Source: Smittia aterrima
Taxonomy: Eukaryota > Arthropoda > Insecta > Diptera > Chironomidae
NCBI GenBank assembly: GCA_033063855.1
Contig: CP093831.1
Span: forward strand, 16,616,001 to 16,680,000
Length of the DNA stretch: 64,000 nt
Reading direction: 5' to 3'
Below are positions 1 to 11,200 of the stretch, piece by piece. Position 1 is the stretch's first letter; the number at the start of each line of letters is the position of its first letter. The notes below the pieces were generated by a model. The model saw only the letters and a list, made by a program, of their open reading frames with translations, made no database searches and was not told where the DNA came from. The position numbers and the translations under genes are program-made.

Positions 1-1964
1 TGCAATATTTATCAAGAGACAAATGATTAAGGATGATGATGACACGATGAGTGCTTAATCAACTGCTCAGTTATTTTCAAACCTTGACAGACAATTTCAT
101 TCTGATTTATCTGATGAACAGGAAAAACAAACAAAAGAACAATGTCAATTTAATTCGCTATGCTACGTAAATTGCTCTTCATTAAAAATATATATTCTCG
201 TTTCTGAAACACTCGGGTTCGTGATAGGCGAACAGCTAAACACATTTTTTAAACAAGCAAACGATAGCATAAGCTCGTGATGTGATGCACAAAATATAGG
301 AATTTTCAATTAAAAAGCGACGATATTTCTTATCATTTTCTTCTTTGAAAATATTTGCAAATACTTTTACTCTGCGGTTTTCAATTAGGAAAACCGAAAG
401 CCGAAGGTTATTTAAAGGGAACTCCTGTTTGTGTTCTTATTTGATCAAAAAAGACTTGGTCGAGTATTAGCAGTTTCTTCGTTCCTTCGGAGATTATTTT
501 CTTGCAATAAAATGAAAGTTGAGCCTGATGACAACGCATAAAGAATTAAAAAAATATTTGACTTAGAATATGAAAGAGAAAAGCAATTGGATTTCCTTAA
601 CTTCCTTTTCATTTGAAAATAATTTACGGCGATGAATTATACACATTACTAAAGTAGACGAAATAGACATTTAAAATTAAAATGACGAATGCATCAAATG
701 CAGGACAAAGAAAAAAAATCTAAAAAATTGTCATTTGCACTTAGGAAAATATTTTCTCTACAAAAGTCCTCTCGTAGACGCCTTTCACGATTAAGATGAT
801 GATGAAGATAACATAATGGATATGGATTAAGATTTAAAATTAATAACTGTGCCATTTGACTCACGAGAGGCTGAGAAATCAAATGAAATATTTCTAAACT
901 GTAAAGGACACAACACAAAAAAATATTTTCGATCCAAAGAATGTTGAAACACTCACTCACTGATGATTTATGATTCATATCATTTTAAATTGTTCAAACT
1001 TTCAAATACTTATGCAAAGTAAACATTTTAAGAGCAAATATGGATTTTAAAATTTCAATTTTAGCGAACGGTTTAGTGATGACTACATTTCTCTGTTTCA
1101 TTAACAATCTTTCATGTTTAGAGGAAACATTTTTGTTTCTTTCTTTAATTTAGAGCAGCAAACGAAATTGAATTTAAGTTTTGTCTGATAAGAACTTGAA
1201 TAGATGATAGAAAACTCTTTTAAAAAAGTGGCCTCCAGCAAAATAAATTAAAAAATAGGTAACAAAAAGATGAAGAAAAAAGTTAATCGCACAGCTCGAT
1301 TTGCGTTAATGAGGAAGCAGAGTTCGGTGATCAATGATTGAATTTATAAATTATTGAGAATAATCCAAAGAACTGCAACTTTGTTAACTCATTAGAAGCC
1401 TGCACAAAAAAATTAATCCTTAACCTTTCAGTGCCGAATATTTGCTTCCGAACGTGTTAAATTTAAAAAATAAAATGCATTTCCTTCTTAAATTGTCTTT
1501 GAGGCTACCCTTGTTAATCTAAGTTTTCAACGCCTTTATGAATTCGCGAATTATCTTTCTTTTTAGAAATCCAAAATAATAATGAGTAAAAGCAGAAATT
1601 AGCATTTGAAATTAAAGATGAAGAGTAAGGTAGTTGAATTTACATTCGAAGTAACATTGATTAATTAAATGAAGAAAAGTATTAGCGGAGATGAAATTTG
1701 TTTTATTTTAGATGTTTCTTATTTTTGTTCTGTTTTCGGTAGCAAAAAAATGTTAATTAAAGAATTGAGAATGACAAAAATGTACTGGAAATAAAAAGAA
1801 AAACATCAAAATAGATATTTTTAAAAATACTCAAAAACTTTTTTCAATTTTTTATCATATTCGCTTTGTAACCTCCTGTCATTAGCGGTTAATTTGTTAT
1901 CTTTGTTATAAATACTTCAATCTAAGTTCCATTCAAATTAGTTTAGACTCAACCTCATCGTAAA
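1..1964. other. No gene recognised; AT-rich intergenic DNA
   Basis: I find no exon with recognisable protein similarity or convincing coding character here. The open frames are short, rich in Phe/Ile/Lys/Asn and have no supporting splice sites. The last 60 bases form the promoter of the broken DUF1091 copy that follows. Confidence 0.5.
1907..1949 (+). promoter_or_regulatory. TATA box and initiator of the decayed DUF1091 copy
   Basis: TATAAATA lies at 1907-1914 and a GTTTAGACTC initiator-like stretch at about 1941-1950, roughly 30 bp downstream. The same pairing (TATACTAA near 3580 and CAGTTTAGACTC near 3606) precedes the intact copy, so the promoter was duplicated together with the gene. Confidence 0.45.
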
Positions 1965-3264
1965 ATGAACGATCAAAGGATTCTTCGAGTTATGCTTTGC
2001 TTCTTTGTGCTTTGCATTGCGAGCATTTGCATAAAGCAACCAGAACGACATTATTTTCTTTCGATTTCACAACATTCTTCTTATTCTTATATTCCTGTAC
2101 AATCCATGAATTGGATAAAAGGAAACTCTTCAGAATTATCAAATATTCAATTTTAACAACTTGGAAAAATCTCATTGCTTCATCAGAGTGATCGTTGATT
2201 TTCTTTCTTTGTCAAATGCTTCTTGCTCCTTTTGCTGTCTTATGTTCTGCTTGTTTTCATTTGAATTTGCTAAAGTCCTTCAGGACTAAGGATCTATCTT
2301 CCCCACGGTGACCCACTCCGGCTTGGGGAAGTCAAATGATTTATTGGAATGTCGAATTCCAATGTTTCAAGCTGATGTAGTTCCTTTCTTTTCTTTCCGA
2401 TCACCAATGTTTATGAGTAAAAACCTTGTGCTTTGATTGAACTTGCATGTCCGCAGGAGAAAGACTTCATTCTTCTTATTTGAACTTCAGACAATTTTGT
2501 CAAGTTAAATTCAAACTTGAGAACGTCGCGATTTTCTGTTGACTCCATGTTTCTGATAATCCTGAGAGTTGTAAAGGTCGTTTTGCCTCCACGGTGACCC
2601 ACTCCGGCTTGGGTGACCCACTCCGGCACCACATTTCTGACAAATATGTTTATCCAAACATTTCGTGCTTCGCCAAGTCATTTAATCGATCGTTCTTGTC
2701 AACAAAAACCATTGCAACTTTCAAAATACCGCTCAGTAACATGTCAGTGAGTTATTCAACTTTGTCCGAAGAAATCGAAAGAGATTAAAATAAAATAATT
2801 TGAAGGTTCAACCAAAATACTTTTACAAGCTCGTGACGATATGTATATCGAGAAGTAATTTAAGTTGAGTTCTGTCTTTATGTAATAATCAAATATTTTA
2901 TCGATCGAAAGATTATGAAAACACCGATAGCAAACGTTTGTGAGCTTGCAAGTCATCAAATTTCTAATCCAGTTGAGAAAGAGACATTGAAGCTTTTAAA
3001 TTTGTCGAGGCCTGATATTTTCAAGCCTTGTCCTCTCACGGACCGTGAGTCACGGTAAGTAATTAAACAATCTCCTGAACTAACTCAACAAATCTTCCAG
3101 TTCCGACAGACACATTTGCATATATTTTGAGAAGCGGTGACTACAAAATAGTTTCATACTTTTGGGAAAATCAAGACCTCTTTGCAATAACTACAAAACA
3201 AGCCACCGTTCTTTCACCCCTCCACCATCAATATGATTCAATAAAGCAATTCACTGGAAATTAA
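1965..3264 (+). pseudogene. Broken DUF1091-family gene (tandem copy)
   Basis: Pieces of all four exons of the intact neighbour at 3636-4406 are found in the same order. The signal-peptide start is at 1965 (MNDQRILRV...), and the second half of exon 1 is at about 2620-2750 (DKYVYPNISC...SFNRS). An exon 2-like segment lies at about 2807-2855, exon 3 at about 2916-3048 (TPIANVCEL...RPDIFKPCPLT), and exon 4 at about 3103-3264 (YILRSGDYKIVSYFWEN...HHQYD). Two faults argue against function. About 550 bp of unrelated DNA splits exon 1, and a 4-base insertion relative to the neighbour in the exon 2 segment (TGTATATCGAGAA against TACCGAGAA) shifts the frame into a stop in exon 3. A rescue through unusual splicing cannot be excluded. 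Confidence 0.6.
2302..2627 (+). repeat. Short direct repeats inside the split exon 1
   Basis: The string GGTGACCCACTCCGGCTTGG occurs at about 2307 and again at about 2592, about 285 bp apart, each preceded by CCAC. A third partial copy (GGTGACCCACTCCGGC) follows immediately at about 2611. They bracket most of the foreign DNA that splits exon 1 of the decayed DUF1091 copy, as expected from a local duplication or insertion. I recognise no transposase or terminal inverted repeat. Confidence 0.55.
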
Positions 3265-3287
3265 AGAACTAAGATTTTATTGAAATG

Positions 3288-3475
3288 ATTTAGTAAATTA
3301 GATTTACCTTTATTAATTTGATTTAGGGTCTGAACTTCACAAATCTTCATGTGAATTTTGATTCGCTTACCGCGGTGACCACTAGAATTTCCTCTACCAC
3401 TTCTCCATCACTTCTTCACTTGATCATCAATACGAATAATCAGAGATCTCATCTCGTCGCTCGATCGTAACAAAA
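3288..3475 (+). pseudogene. Fragment of a third DUF1091 last exon
   Basis: After an intact-looking acceptor (TTTGATTTAG) the sequence matches the last exon of the intact gene: GLNFTNLHV here against GLNYTNIHV there. About 70 bp from the middle of that exon are missing between CGCGGTGAC and the ACTAGAATTTCC stretch. The 3' flank (CTCGTCGCTCGATCGTAA) matches the 3' UTR of the intact copy at about 4417-4433. It is a truncated relic, showing repeated unequal exchange in this cluster. Confidence 0.6.
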
Positions 3476-3635
3476 AAAGCAATTTTCTCAAACTGTGTGA
3501 TCAACTACAGAAAATAAAATAAAACAAATTATAATTTTGTTTGTCATTAGTGATTTATCGAAAATTACGGAATCTATGTTATACTAAAAGAACACTTTTT
3601 AAGTTCAGTTTAGACTCGAACAGTTTAGACGAAGG

Positions 3636-4406
3636 ATGGTTGGTGATCAAAAGATTCTTAAAGTTTTTTGCTGCTTATTCTTATTTTATGTTCTGAGCTT
3701 TTGCAAGAGACAACCGCCAAAACCACAACAAAAAGAAACTCAAGTGTTCCACGCTCAATATATTCGATGTCACAATATTTCCGAGAAATTTATTTATCCG
3801 AATATGTCGTGCAGTGTTAGGGCCTTTAATCGATCGTACTCTACTGTCACTATCATAGCGAAGTTCAAAGAGACTCTGAATAACTTGTTTGTAAGTTTTT
3901 GAAACTTTTCATGATTCAAATTTCAAAAATGAATTTTACATAAAGATACAATCAGTCCTCCTCTACAAGTACGGAACAATATACCGAGAAGTAATATATA
4001 AAGATTAAGTTAAACTTAATAAGTTCAGCAAAAGTTTTGCTATTACTAATAATTTTAAAGGTTGCTAGATCACCAGTTGTCGACCTTTGTGCTCTTACAC
4101 GTGCAAGAAGTTCAAATATAGGACTAGAAATGTTGTTGAAATATTTTAATGCTACGAGACCAGAAATCTTCACGGGGTGTCCCAAAACGGTAATAAAAAT
4201 TAAATGTTTGAATTGACTCAACTTTCTTAATTTGATTTTAGGGTCTAAACTACACAAATATTCACGTAGATGCTAGTTTTTTTCTTCATATTTTGCGACG
4301 CGGTGACTACAAAACAATTGCGTCTTTGTGGGAGAATAAAACTCTTCTTTTTATGAGCACTGGGATTTCCTCTATTGTCTCATCACTTGATCATCAATAT
4401 GGATAA
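3636..4406 (+). CDS. DUF1091-family secreted protein
   Basis: Four exons: 3636-3890, 3946-3990, 4061-4189 and 4242-4406, all in phase 0 and giving 197 residues. The N-terminus is a signal peptide (hydrophobic CCLFLFYVLSF at about residues 10-20). The body has the DUF1091 pattern of insect proteins distantly related to the MD-2/ML lipid-binding fold. It includes NMSC followed by AFNRS, a LYKYGTIYRE strand, DLCALTRAR, the C-terminal FTGCPKT and a final ILRRGDYKTIASLWEN motif. DUF1091 proteins are secreted and mostly of unknown function; some relatives (CheA/CheB) act in contact chemosensation. A TATACTAA box at 3580 with an initiator near 3606 lies upstream, and AATAAA follows at 4491-4496. The start is chosen for its signal peptide and its match to the start of the upstream copy. 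Family assignment is confident; a precise role cannot be given. Confidence 0.8.
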
Positions 4407-5279
4407 TTAGAAATCTCGTCGCTCGATCATAATGCGAAATGTAATTTTCTTGCAAATCATGTGATCACCAGTCGAGAAGGTTAATGGTCAAATAAAATAT
4501 CAAAACACTTCAATCATGTTAAATATGATTTCATTAATCTTTATTGATTTCAAAATTTCTTCATTACAGAACAAGATTCACGATCAAATGCATTCTGATT
4601 TCAAAATGGTTTTCCTGCTAAGTTCATTAAGTTGGAAAATAATCTTCTCCCTCTATAATTCAACTAATTTAATTTTTCATTTTTTTTTTCTTTGGACACG
4701 TTTTACTGGAAGAATGAGAAATGTTCTACTCAAGAAATGGAGTTGTTTTTTGCTTCGCGTTATGTTTTCTCATACTAAGTGGTTTATGAACTAATTAACA
4801 CCAATAAACTTTGAATGTCTATGCCGTTCTCCTTACGTTTGTGAATAAAATTGCATTTAGTTAAATGTAAAATAATCTCTCGAGATAATTGATTCAGTTA
4901 AAAACGCTTTTTTTGTTATAAAGTAAGTAATTCCGAATTGAAATTAATGTTGTGAGACACTTAAAGAATTCGCTAATGGATTGACTAAAACTCATCGTTT
5001 TGCTATATGTTGACTGATTCTTCTCGTTTCCATTCGAGTCGTGTAAGATTTTTCAGATCTTATTTCACAAAAAATATATTTTCCTATTTAAGGGAATCGA
5101 CGACACTAAAAATCTTTCATCAACATTTAATTTAGTTATTTAGAATTTTTTTCGTCTTATGTCATAAGTTATTTCATGTTCATATCATCATTGTTTAACT
5201 TGCATCTTGTTTTCAACAAAAAGATACAGAGGGTCCATTATAATCTTCTTCTCATCGCGTTTTGGCTATGGCTTTTGGT
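4407..5279. other. Intergenic: 3' UTR of the DUF1091 gene and 3' flank of inaD
   Basis: The first 90 bases are the 3' UTR of the DUF1091 gene, ending at AATAAA (4491-4496). The remainder is AT-rich. A 92-codon open frame at 4516-4794 is Phe/Leu-rich, begins just after the polyadenylation signal, and looks accidental. Confidence 0.5.
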
Positions 5280-8200
5280 TTAACTGCGCTTTTTGGGCTT
5301 GGCCCGCATCACTTTCAAGCTGACTTTGCCTTGAGCTGTCTTCAGGAGTATCGCGCAGTCGTCCAGACTCATATTGCTTATTTTATCCGAATTGACATGT
5401 GTTACAATATCACTTTTTTGGATCCGACCATCGAGATCGGCCAAGCCTCCAGGAATCTAAAAATAAAGATTTTCTCATGTTAGAAACTTTCTAACGAAGA
5501 TTGTCCTTGTCTTACGATATCCGTAACAAGCAATCCGTGAGGGTTTGATGTGAAAAATCCAAGGCCGAGGTTCTTGCCTCCCTTTTTGGTCAATTCGATG
5601 TCGATGTTTTCGACTTCTGATGGATCAGCTCGATAAATTGTCATTTTTACCTAAAACGAAAAAGTTTTTAATAAACTCAAGATAATTGAGAGGAAAAAAT
5701 AGAATTACTTTCGACTGAACGTTCTTAACTGCTCGTTGGATGAGTTCACTTGTCAGTTCAGGCGTCATCTTAATCGTGTTGATATCTAAGATTTGATCAA
5801 ACACTTGCAATCGTTTGTCTTTCTCAGCAATACTACCAGGAATAATGTTAACTATAATCGCACCCTAGAATGAAATTGATTTGTAACTGAGATGATTTGA
5901 TTGCTGAAAGCATTTTAAACTCACAGCTATCATCGTGTTGGAGCCTCCAGCAACTTGAATGCCAATCGGTTGATTCTCCAATTTAATTTCAATCAGTGTG
6001 TTCTGATTCTTTGCAATCTCACACGTTGATGGATCCGCAGGAGTTTCTTTGGCAGGCGAGGGTTGTGGCTTGGGAGTTACAGGTCGACTTGGATCTTTCA
6101 ATTCAACCACATTGTCTTTTAATAGTTCCGTGTCTTTTGAATCTTTCTTGTTGGGATTGCAAACAGTCAACACAACGATGCCTTCGGTCTTTTTCAGCAT
6201 GCTCGCTGCTGTCTCGTAATTGCAACCCAATAGAGAATCCTTGTTAACAGCCAATAACATGTCACCAATGTTGAGCCCGGCCTGGAAAATAAACTTTCTT
6301 GATAAAACGAAAGGAGGCGGGGAAATCGAACTTGACCATCATTACCTTCTCAGCGTTTGACATTTCTTGGATATCAGAAACAAAGATTCCCTGACCGACT
6401 TCAGCATGCTTTCCTTCTATTATCATTATTCCTAAACTTTGGTTGCCCTGTAATCATGATAAATGTCAATACGACGACGCTTTCGCTTCGTCTAGTCTGA
6501 AATTACCTTTTTGATCGTTACGTATCGGACATTTTTAAAGCTTGCGAAAGCATCTTCGTTTGATATTTCAACAGGAAATTGTGTCACCGGTTTTACTGCT
6601 AAGTCTTCTACAGCCTGTTTTCTCCTGTTGTAATAAACGAGCGTTTAGAATGATTGCGTGCAGTTACGAGGCGATAATAAAACCATAAAACTTCCGCCAC
6701 GATAAAATTAATACAATTACACGATTTTAATTGGTTACCTAAGAACTATTAACTGAAGGACTGGCCCTGGAAGGCCCTTAATAATTGCCGATGCATTTAA
6801 ATGGCATCGTCCATGTAAAACGATACCGTTCGCCTTTAAATGTAAAGAAAAAAAATTCTTTTGTTCATTAAAATAATTCAAGAACTCGTTATACAACTTC
6901 ACCTCGAGAATTTCATCGCCAATCTCCAAGCCGCTTTTTGATGATGCAATCCCTTTGGGATTTATTCCAGCAATAAAGCAAGCCATTTTATTGCGATCGC
7001 GGTGACCCGCCAGCGAAATGCCAATGTTCGCGTTGGCCCCTCGATCAATTGTGTGACATAAGACCGTCCCCAAGTTTCCATAGCGTTTCTTTATTTTATC
7101 TACGAGACAAAGGACAAAAGGAAACTAATTGAATTTCATTCGAGCATGAGAAAATAAAGAGAGAGAGCGACTCTGCTTCAGGATGAAATGAAATAATTAT
7201 GAAATTTTAAGAGATACCGCAAAATCTGATCTTATCATCATCGTAAATGAGGGAATCACGTTTTGCAGCGATTGCTTCTCAAGTTCCCTAAAGACCAAAG
7301 CGGATAAGGGACTTCACGATTATCCTGTAGCTAACGTTCATTTTGAAAAGGGATTGAGTCTGTATGACTACACGATAAGCGATCAGTCCCTAGACAATTT
7401 ACCTTCAATCTCATCCTCCTCCGAAATCGTTTCCATTATTAAAATCTCTATTTTGATATTTTTCTCTTAACAACAAAATCCTTAAAAAAGCTTCCTCAGC
7501 CCGACTTCGTTCAATTTTCGATATTTTTCTCGCGTGATTTCACTCATTCATCAACTGAACCGCGTACTCATTGCTCAACATAAAAGAATTAATTTCGTTT
7601 GATATCGATGATAAATCACAGTTTGAGACTCTCAAGAAATCTGATGGAATAAAAGTCAACACACATTTTTGTTTAGCCACAAAAAATAAGAATTCACCGA
7701 AAGTTTAAAACTGTTTTCTTTTGAATGAGCTCTGTTTGATGACTAAATTGATGTGGCGCGTATTGTATGAATATCACAATAGTGCGGAGCTAAATATGGA
7801 TCACAATAGTCCAGCGAGAGATTGTAAATAAATGATTTTTTTTTCATATTTAATTCAGCGCCAAAGTCAGCACAGCGCTCTTGGGTCTGAAACTCAATCC
7901 GCTCCCTTTTGAATTATTCTCGAGGCAAACATGTATGTTCATTCTTTTCTTCTCTTGTCGTCTCCTTTTCTCTCAGCAGAGATGTCTACGATGGATCGGG
8001 ATTTGATGTCGTGATTAATAGTATCGATGAGATAGCATATTGTCAGAGAATAAAACTGTCATTGGAAAGTCGTGGGTGTTATCGCAATGGAATCGAATAA
8101 ACATTTCAATGTTCTTGTTTGTTTTCAAGAAATATAAATGAACAAGCTCGATGTGAGACTTTGCCAGATTTGTAATTTTTACGATCAAAAGTGCAGAGAA

Positions 8201-11200
8201 ACAGTTTTATGTTTTATAGTCGAGAAGTAAACTGCACTCGAGTATTTGACAACTTGTGAATTACTCGCAGATCAGTCACTACGTCTCGTTTCGCAAATGA
8301 TTTGTGTCGTTATTTAATAAATAATGTGGACATTGAATAACATAAATCTTCAACAAACGACGGTAAAGACGCGAAAAACGGAGAAGCACTTAGGAAAGGG
8401 AGTGAGAGAGAGCGAGTCACATGAAAGTAATTTTGTGTGAACCATTCGCTTTAATACATAAATTCACTTCATATTAAATAACATTACGGTTTACATGCTT
8501 TTCCGTTTCTCTCTTCTCACTGCTCTTTGGCATGAGTTTTCCCTTTTTTTCCTCTGAAACTTCTCTTACATTGGAGATTTTTCACTTTTTTTTCTTTCGA
8601 CGTTTCAGAGACGACTTTTGTGCAAGGTTTTCTCTTTCTTTCAAGTTCTAGTTCATTAAAACGAGACAAATCGTGTCTTGTTGGCAGCGGCTTGACAATC
8701 TCTCATAAGCGAACCGAAACGCGAAAACAGAAGCTTCTTCAAAGTCAAACACTTCTAAACTTCAGGTGAATAAATGAACAGCAGAATTAATTTTCTGACG
8801 GTGAAATGTTTTGCTCGAGCGAGCTTTAATCATCTACACTCACTCATGTATCATATGAGACAACGAATAAAGCTTTTCTTAGACGACAATCACACAAAAA
8901 ACTTGGCTTTCAATGCTTTCGATGTCGAGAAATTGAATATTTCTTCGATTGAGACTTTTTGTAAACTTTTTTCCTTTCACATACAAAATTGTACAATTAA
9001 AAATGAGATTTTCTCATTCGTCTCCACCTCAAGGAAGTGAACTAAGTTAAAAGCACTATTCGAAGCAGTTCTTCTTTTAAAATTTGTACATTTAAAATGA
9101 AAACATTAAAGAGACAACAACTAACAAATTTAAAAGCAAAGTGTTTTGACAAACTTTTCTATTTTACTGAAATGTGAAAAGATTTTTCTTCCCTGCTCGT
9201 GAAGTGAGCCGGAGAGAAAAAGCTGTGAAAATGAGCGAAGCGACGAGAGAGAGTTTTGGAAAATCGTGAGAGAAGATATGCGCGATGTGCCTTCAAAATT
9301 GCCCTGTTATGTTATTTGAATAGCGTAAATATTATCGCTCGATGTTCAAATTTTCAATGAATTTTAATAAGTTGAACTTTAATGAAGGGATTATCTTAGT
9401 TTGATGGATGGTTAGATTGCTGCTCAGCTTTTGTTTATCATAAGCAAAGAATAAAATGAGATTCTAATCTGATTTTGCTTCATGCCTAACCCCAGTGAGA
9501 CGTTCAATTAAGTATCTCAGGGATAGCTGATGTACTCGCGAGAGCTAAAACGTTCATTTCCTCTTCTTAATACGTCACGTGTATCATTATCGTCATCATC
9601 ATCATGCATTTCATCTCGCTACGACTCAATTGGAGTCGTAAATAATTTGTCATGTCGGATATTGAGTGGAAATTGTAAGGAAGAACCGAAAAAAAGTTTA
9701 TGCTTACTTGTCGTGTATCCAAATTCATTCTCTGTTTCGGGATCGGCATCAATTTCCTCTTTGCTTCGCTTGACATTGCCAGCACTTGCTCGATCAATCT
9801 GAAATAATAGATTTTAAATTGAAAAAAATCTCTTTTCCTAAACTTCAAAAGTTTCTTTGAAAACAACCACAAAACTTGAATTTTACCTCTTCGCCCGCGG
9901 TCGTATAAGTCTTTCCTTCCATGTCCCGCTTGTCATCATCATCGTCATCATCAGAACCTTCTGATTCTTTGGTCGTTAAAATTAATTAAGCATGCAGAAA
10001 TTAAAATCATAAGCCGTGCAAATCCAAGTTCTACAAACCTGTGTCGGGACCGGGCATGCACGATGAGCTTCTGCCGTCCCCTTCCGATCCATTAGGTTCG
10101 GGTGTCTATCATTTAACGTCCAACATAAAACGTGAAACATTTAAGTCATGCAAAGCATCAGAGATACTCATCATAAATTGAAATCAATCATGCCAACATT
10201 AAAATATCTTTTTTATTCATGATCACACTTACCGAGACACCGCCGTTCGATTGAAGACCTTTCTTTTGATCCCTTTTCAAGTCTTGCAGTGGCTTGAGCT
10301 CATCCTTAACGACATCATCCTTTTCTGAACCTTCCTAGACGTGTGTAAGAGAAGTTCAAAACTTTAGATTTCGATCTTTTTCAAACTCAATAAACAAATA
10401 TGTCAGATTGTCTGTCTGTGTGTCTTTAAGCGATAAGATCAAAAGCTTTACTTGAATGATTTCAGGAAGCGGAGTTTTTACTGGCGTCACTGGAGGTGGA
10501 AGCTTCTTTACGAAATCATTGGAATTTAGATCAGCGTTCTAAACATCAGAAGAAATGTGGGTTAATTAAGGGCGTGTAAAATTTTGTTCTTCTTTTGCTC
10601 AAGAGAGCGGAAGGAAATCTAATTACCCCTGCGTTCAAGCTTTGAACCATCAGCGTCATTTTGTTGCCAGCATTTTTTATCGTCTTAACAGCCAACTCGT
10701 GAGAAGAATTTCTGATGTCAACGCCATCAACAGCTGATTGAGTGAAGAAATGCATTAAAAGAAAATCGAAGAGAGAACTGAGAAAAATTGTTTCTCATGT
10801 AAATGTAAATTACCTAAAATCCTATCTCCCACCTTCACTAAGCCACATTGATCCGCTGAGCTTCCCGCAATTATATTTTTTATGAAGATACCTGACACGA
10901 GTGCGTCTCCCGACACGTTCACCTATTCACGAACAAAGAGAGCAATCGATAAGCTGTTTCCTCTTGAAGTCACTCATTGAAATAATAAAACGACTCAATA
11001 ATTAATTAAGCCATGTTTGAACAGATTTTCAATCAGCGATAACAAAATCTCGTCAAACAATCGATTCAGTTCGAGAGAAAAGTCACATATGACCTTATTT
11101 ATTAACGGTTTTGGGATAGACGTATATGATACGATCTCTGCTTGAGCATGAACGTTAACGCAAATGAAGCGTTAGACTGTTCATGTTGACTCACTAATTA

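Noticed and set aside
4516..4794. 92-codon frame after the DUF1091 gene
   Set aside because: Phe/Leu/Ser-rich, begins just past the polyadenylation signal, and has no signal peptide or paralogue match.
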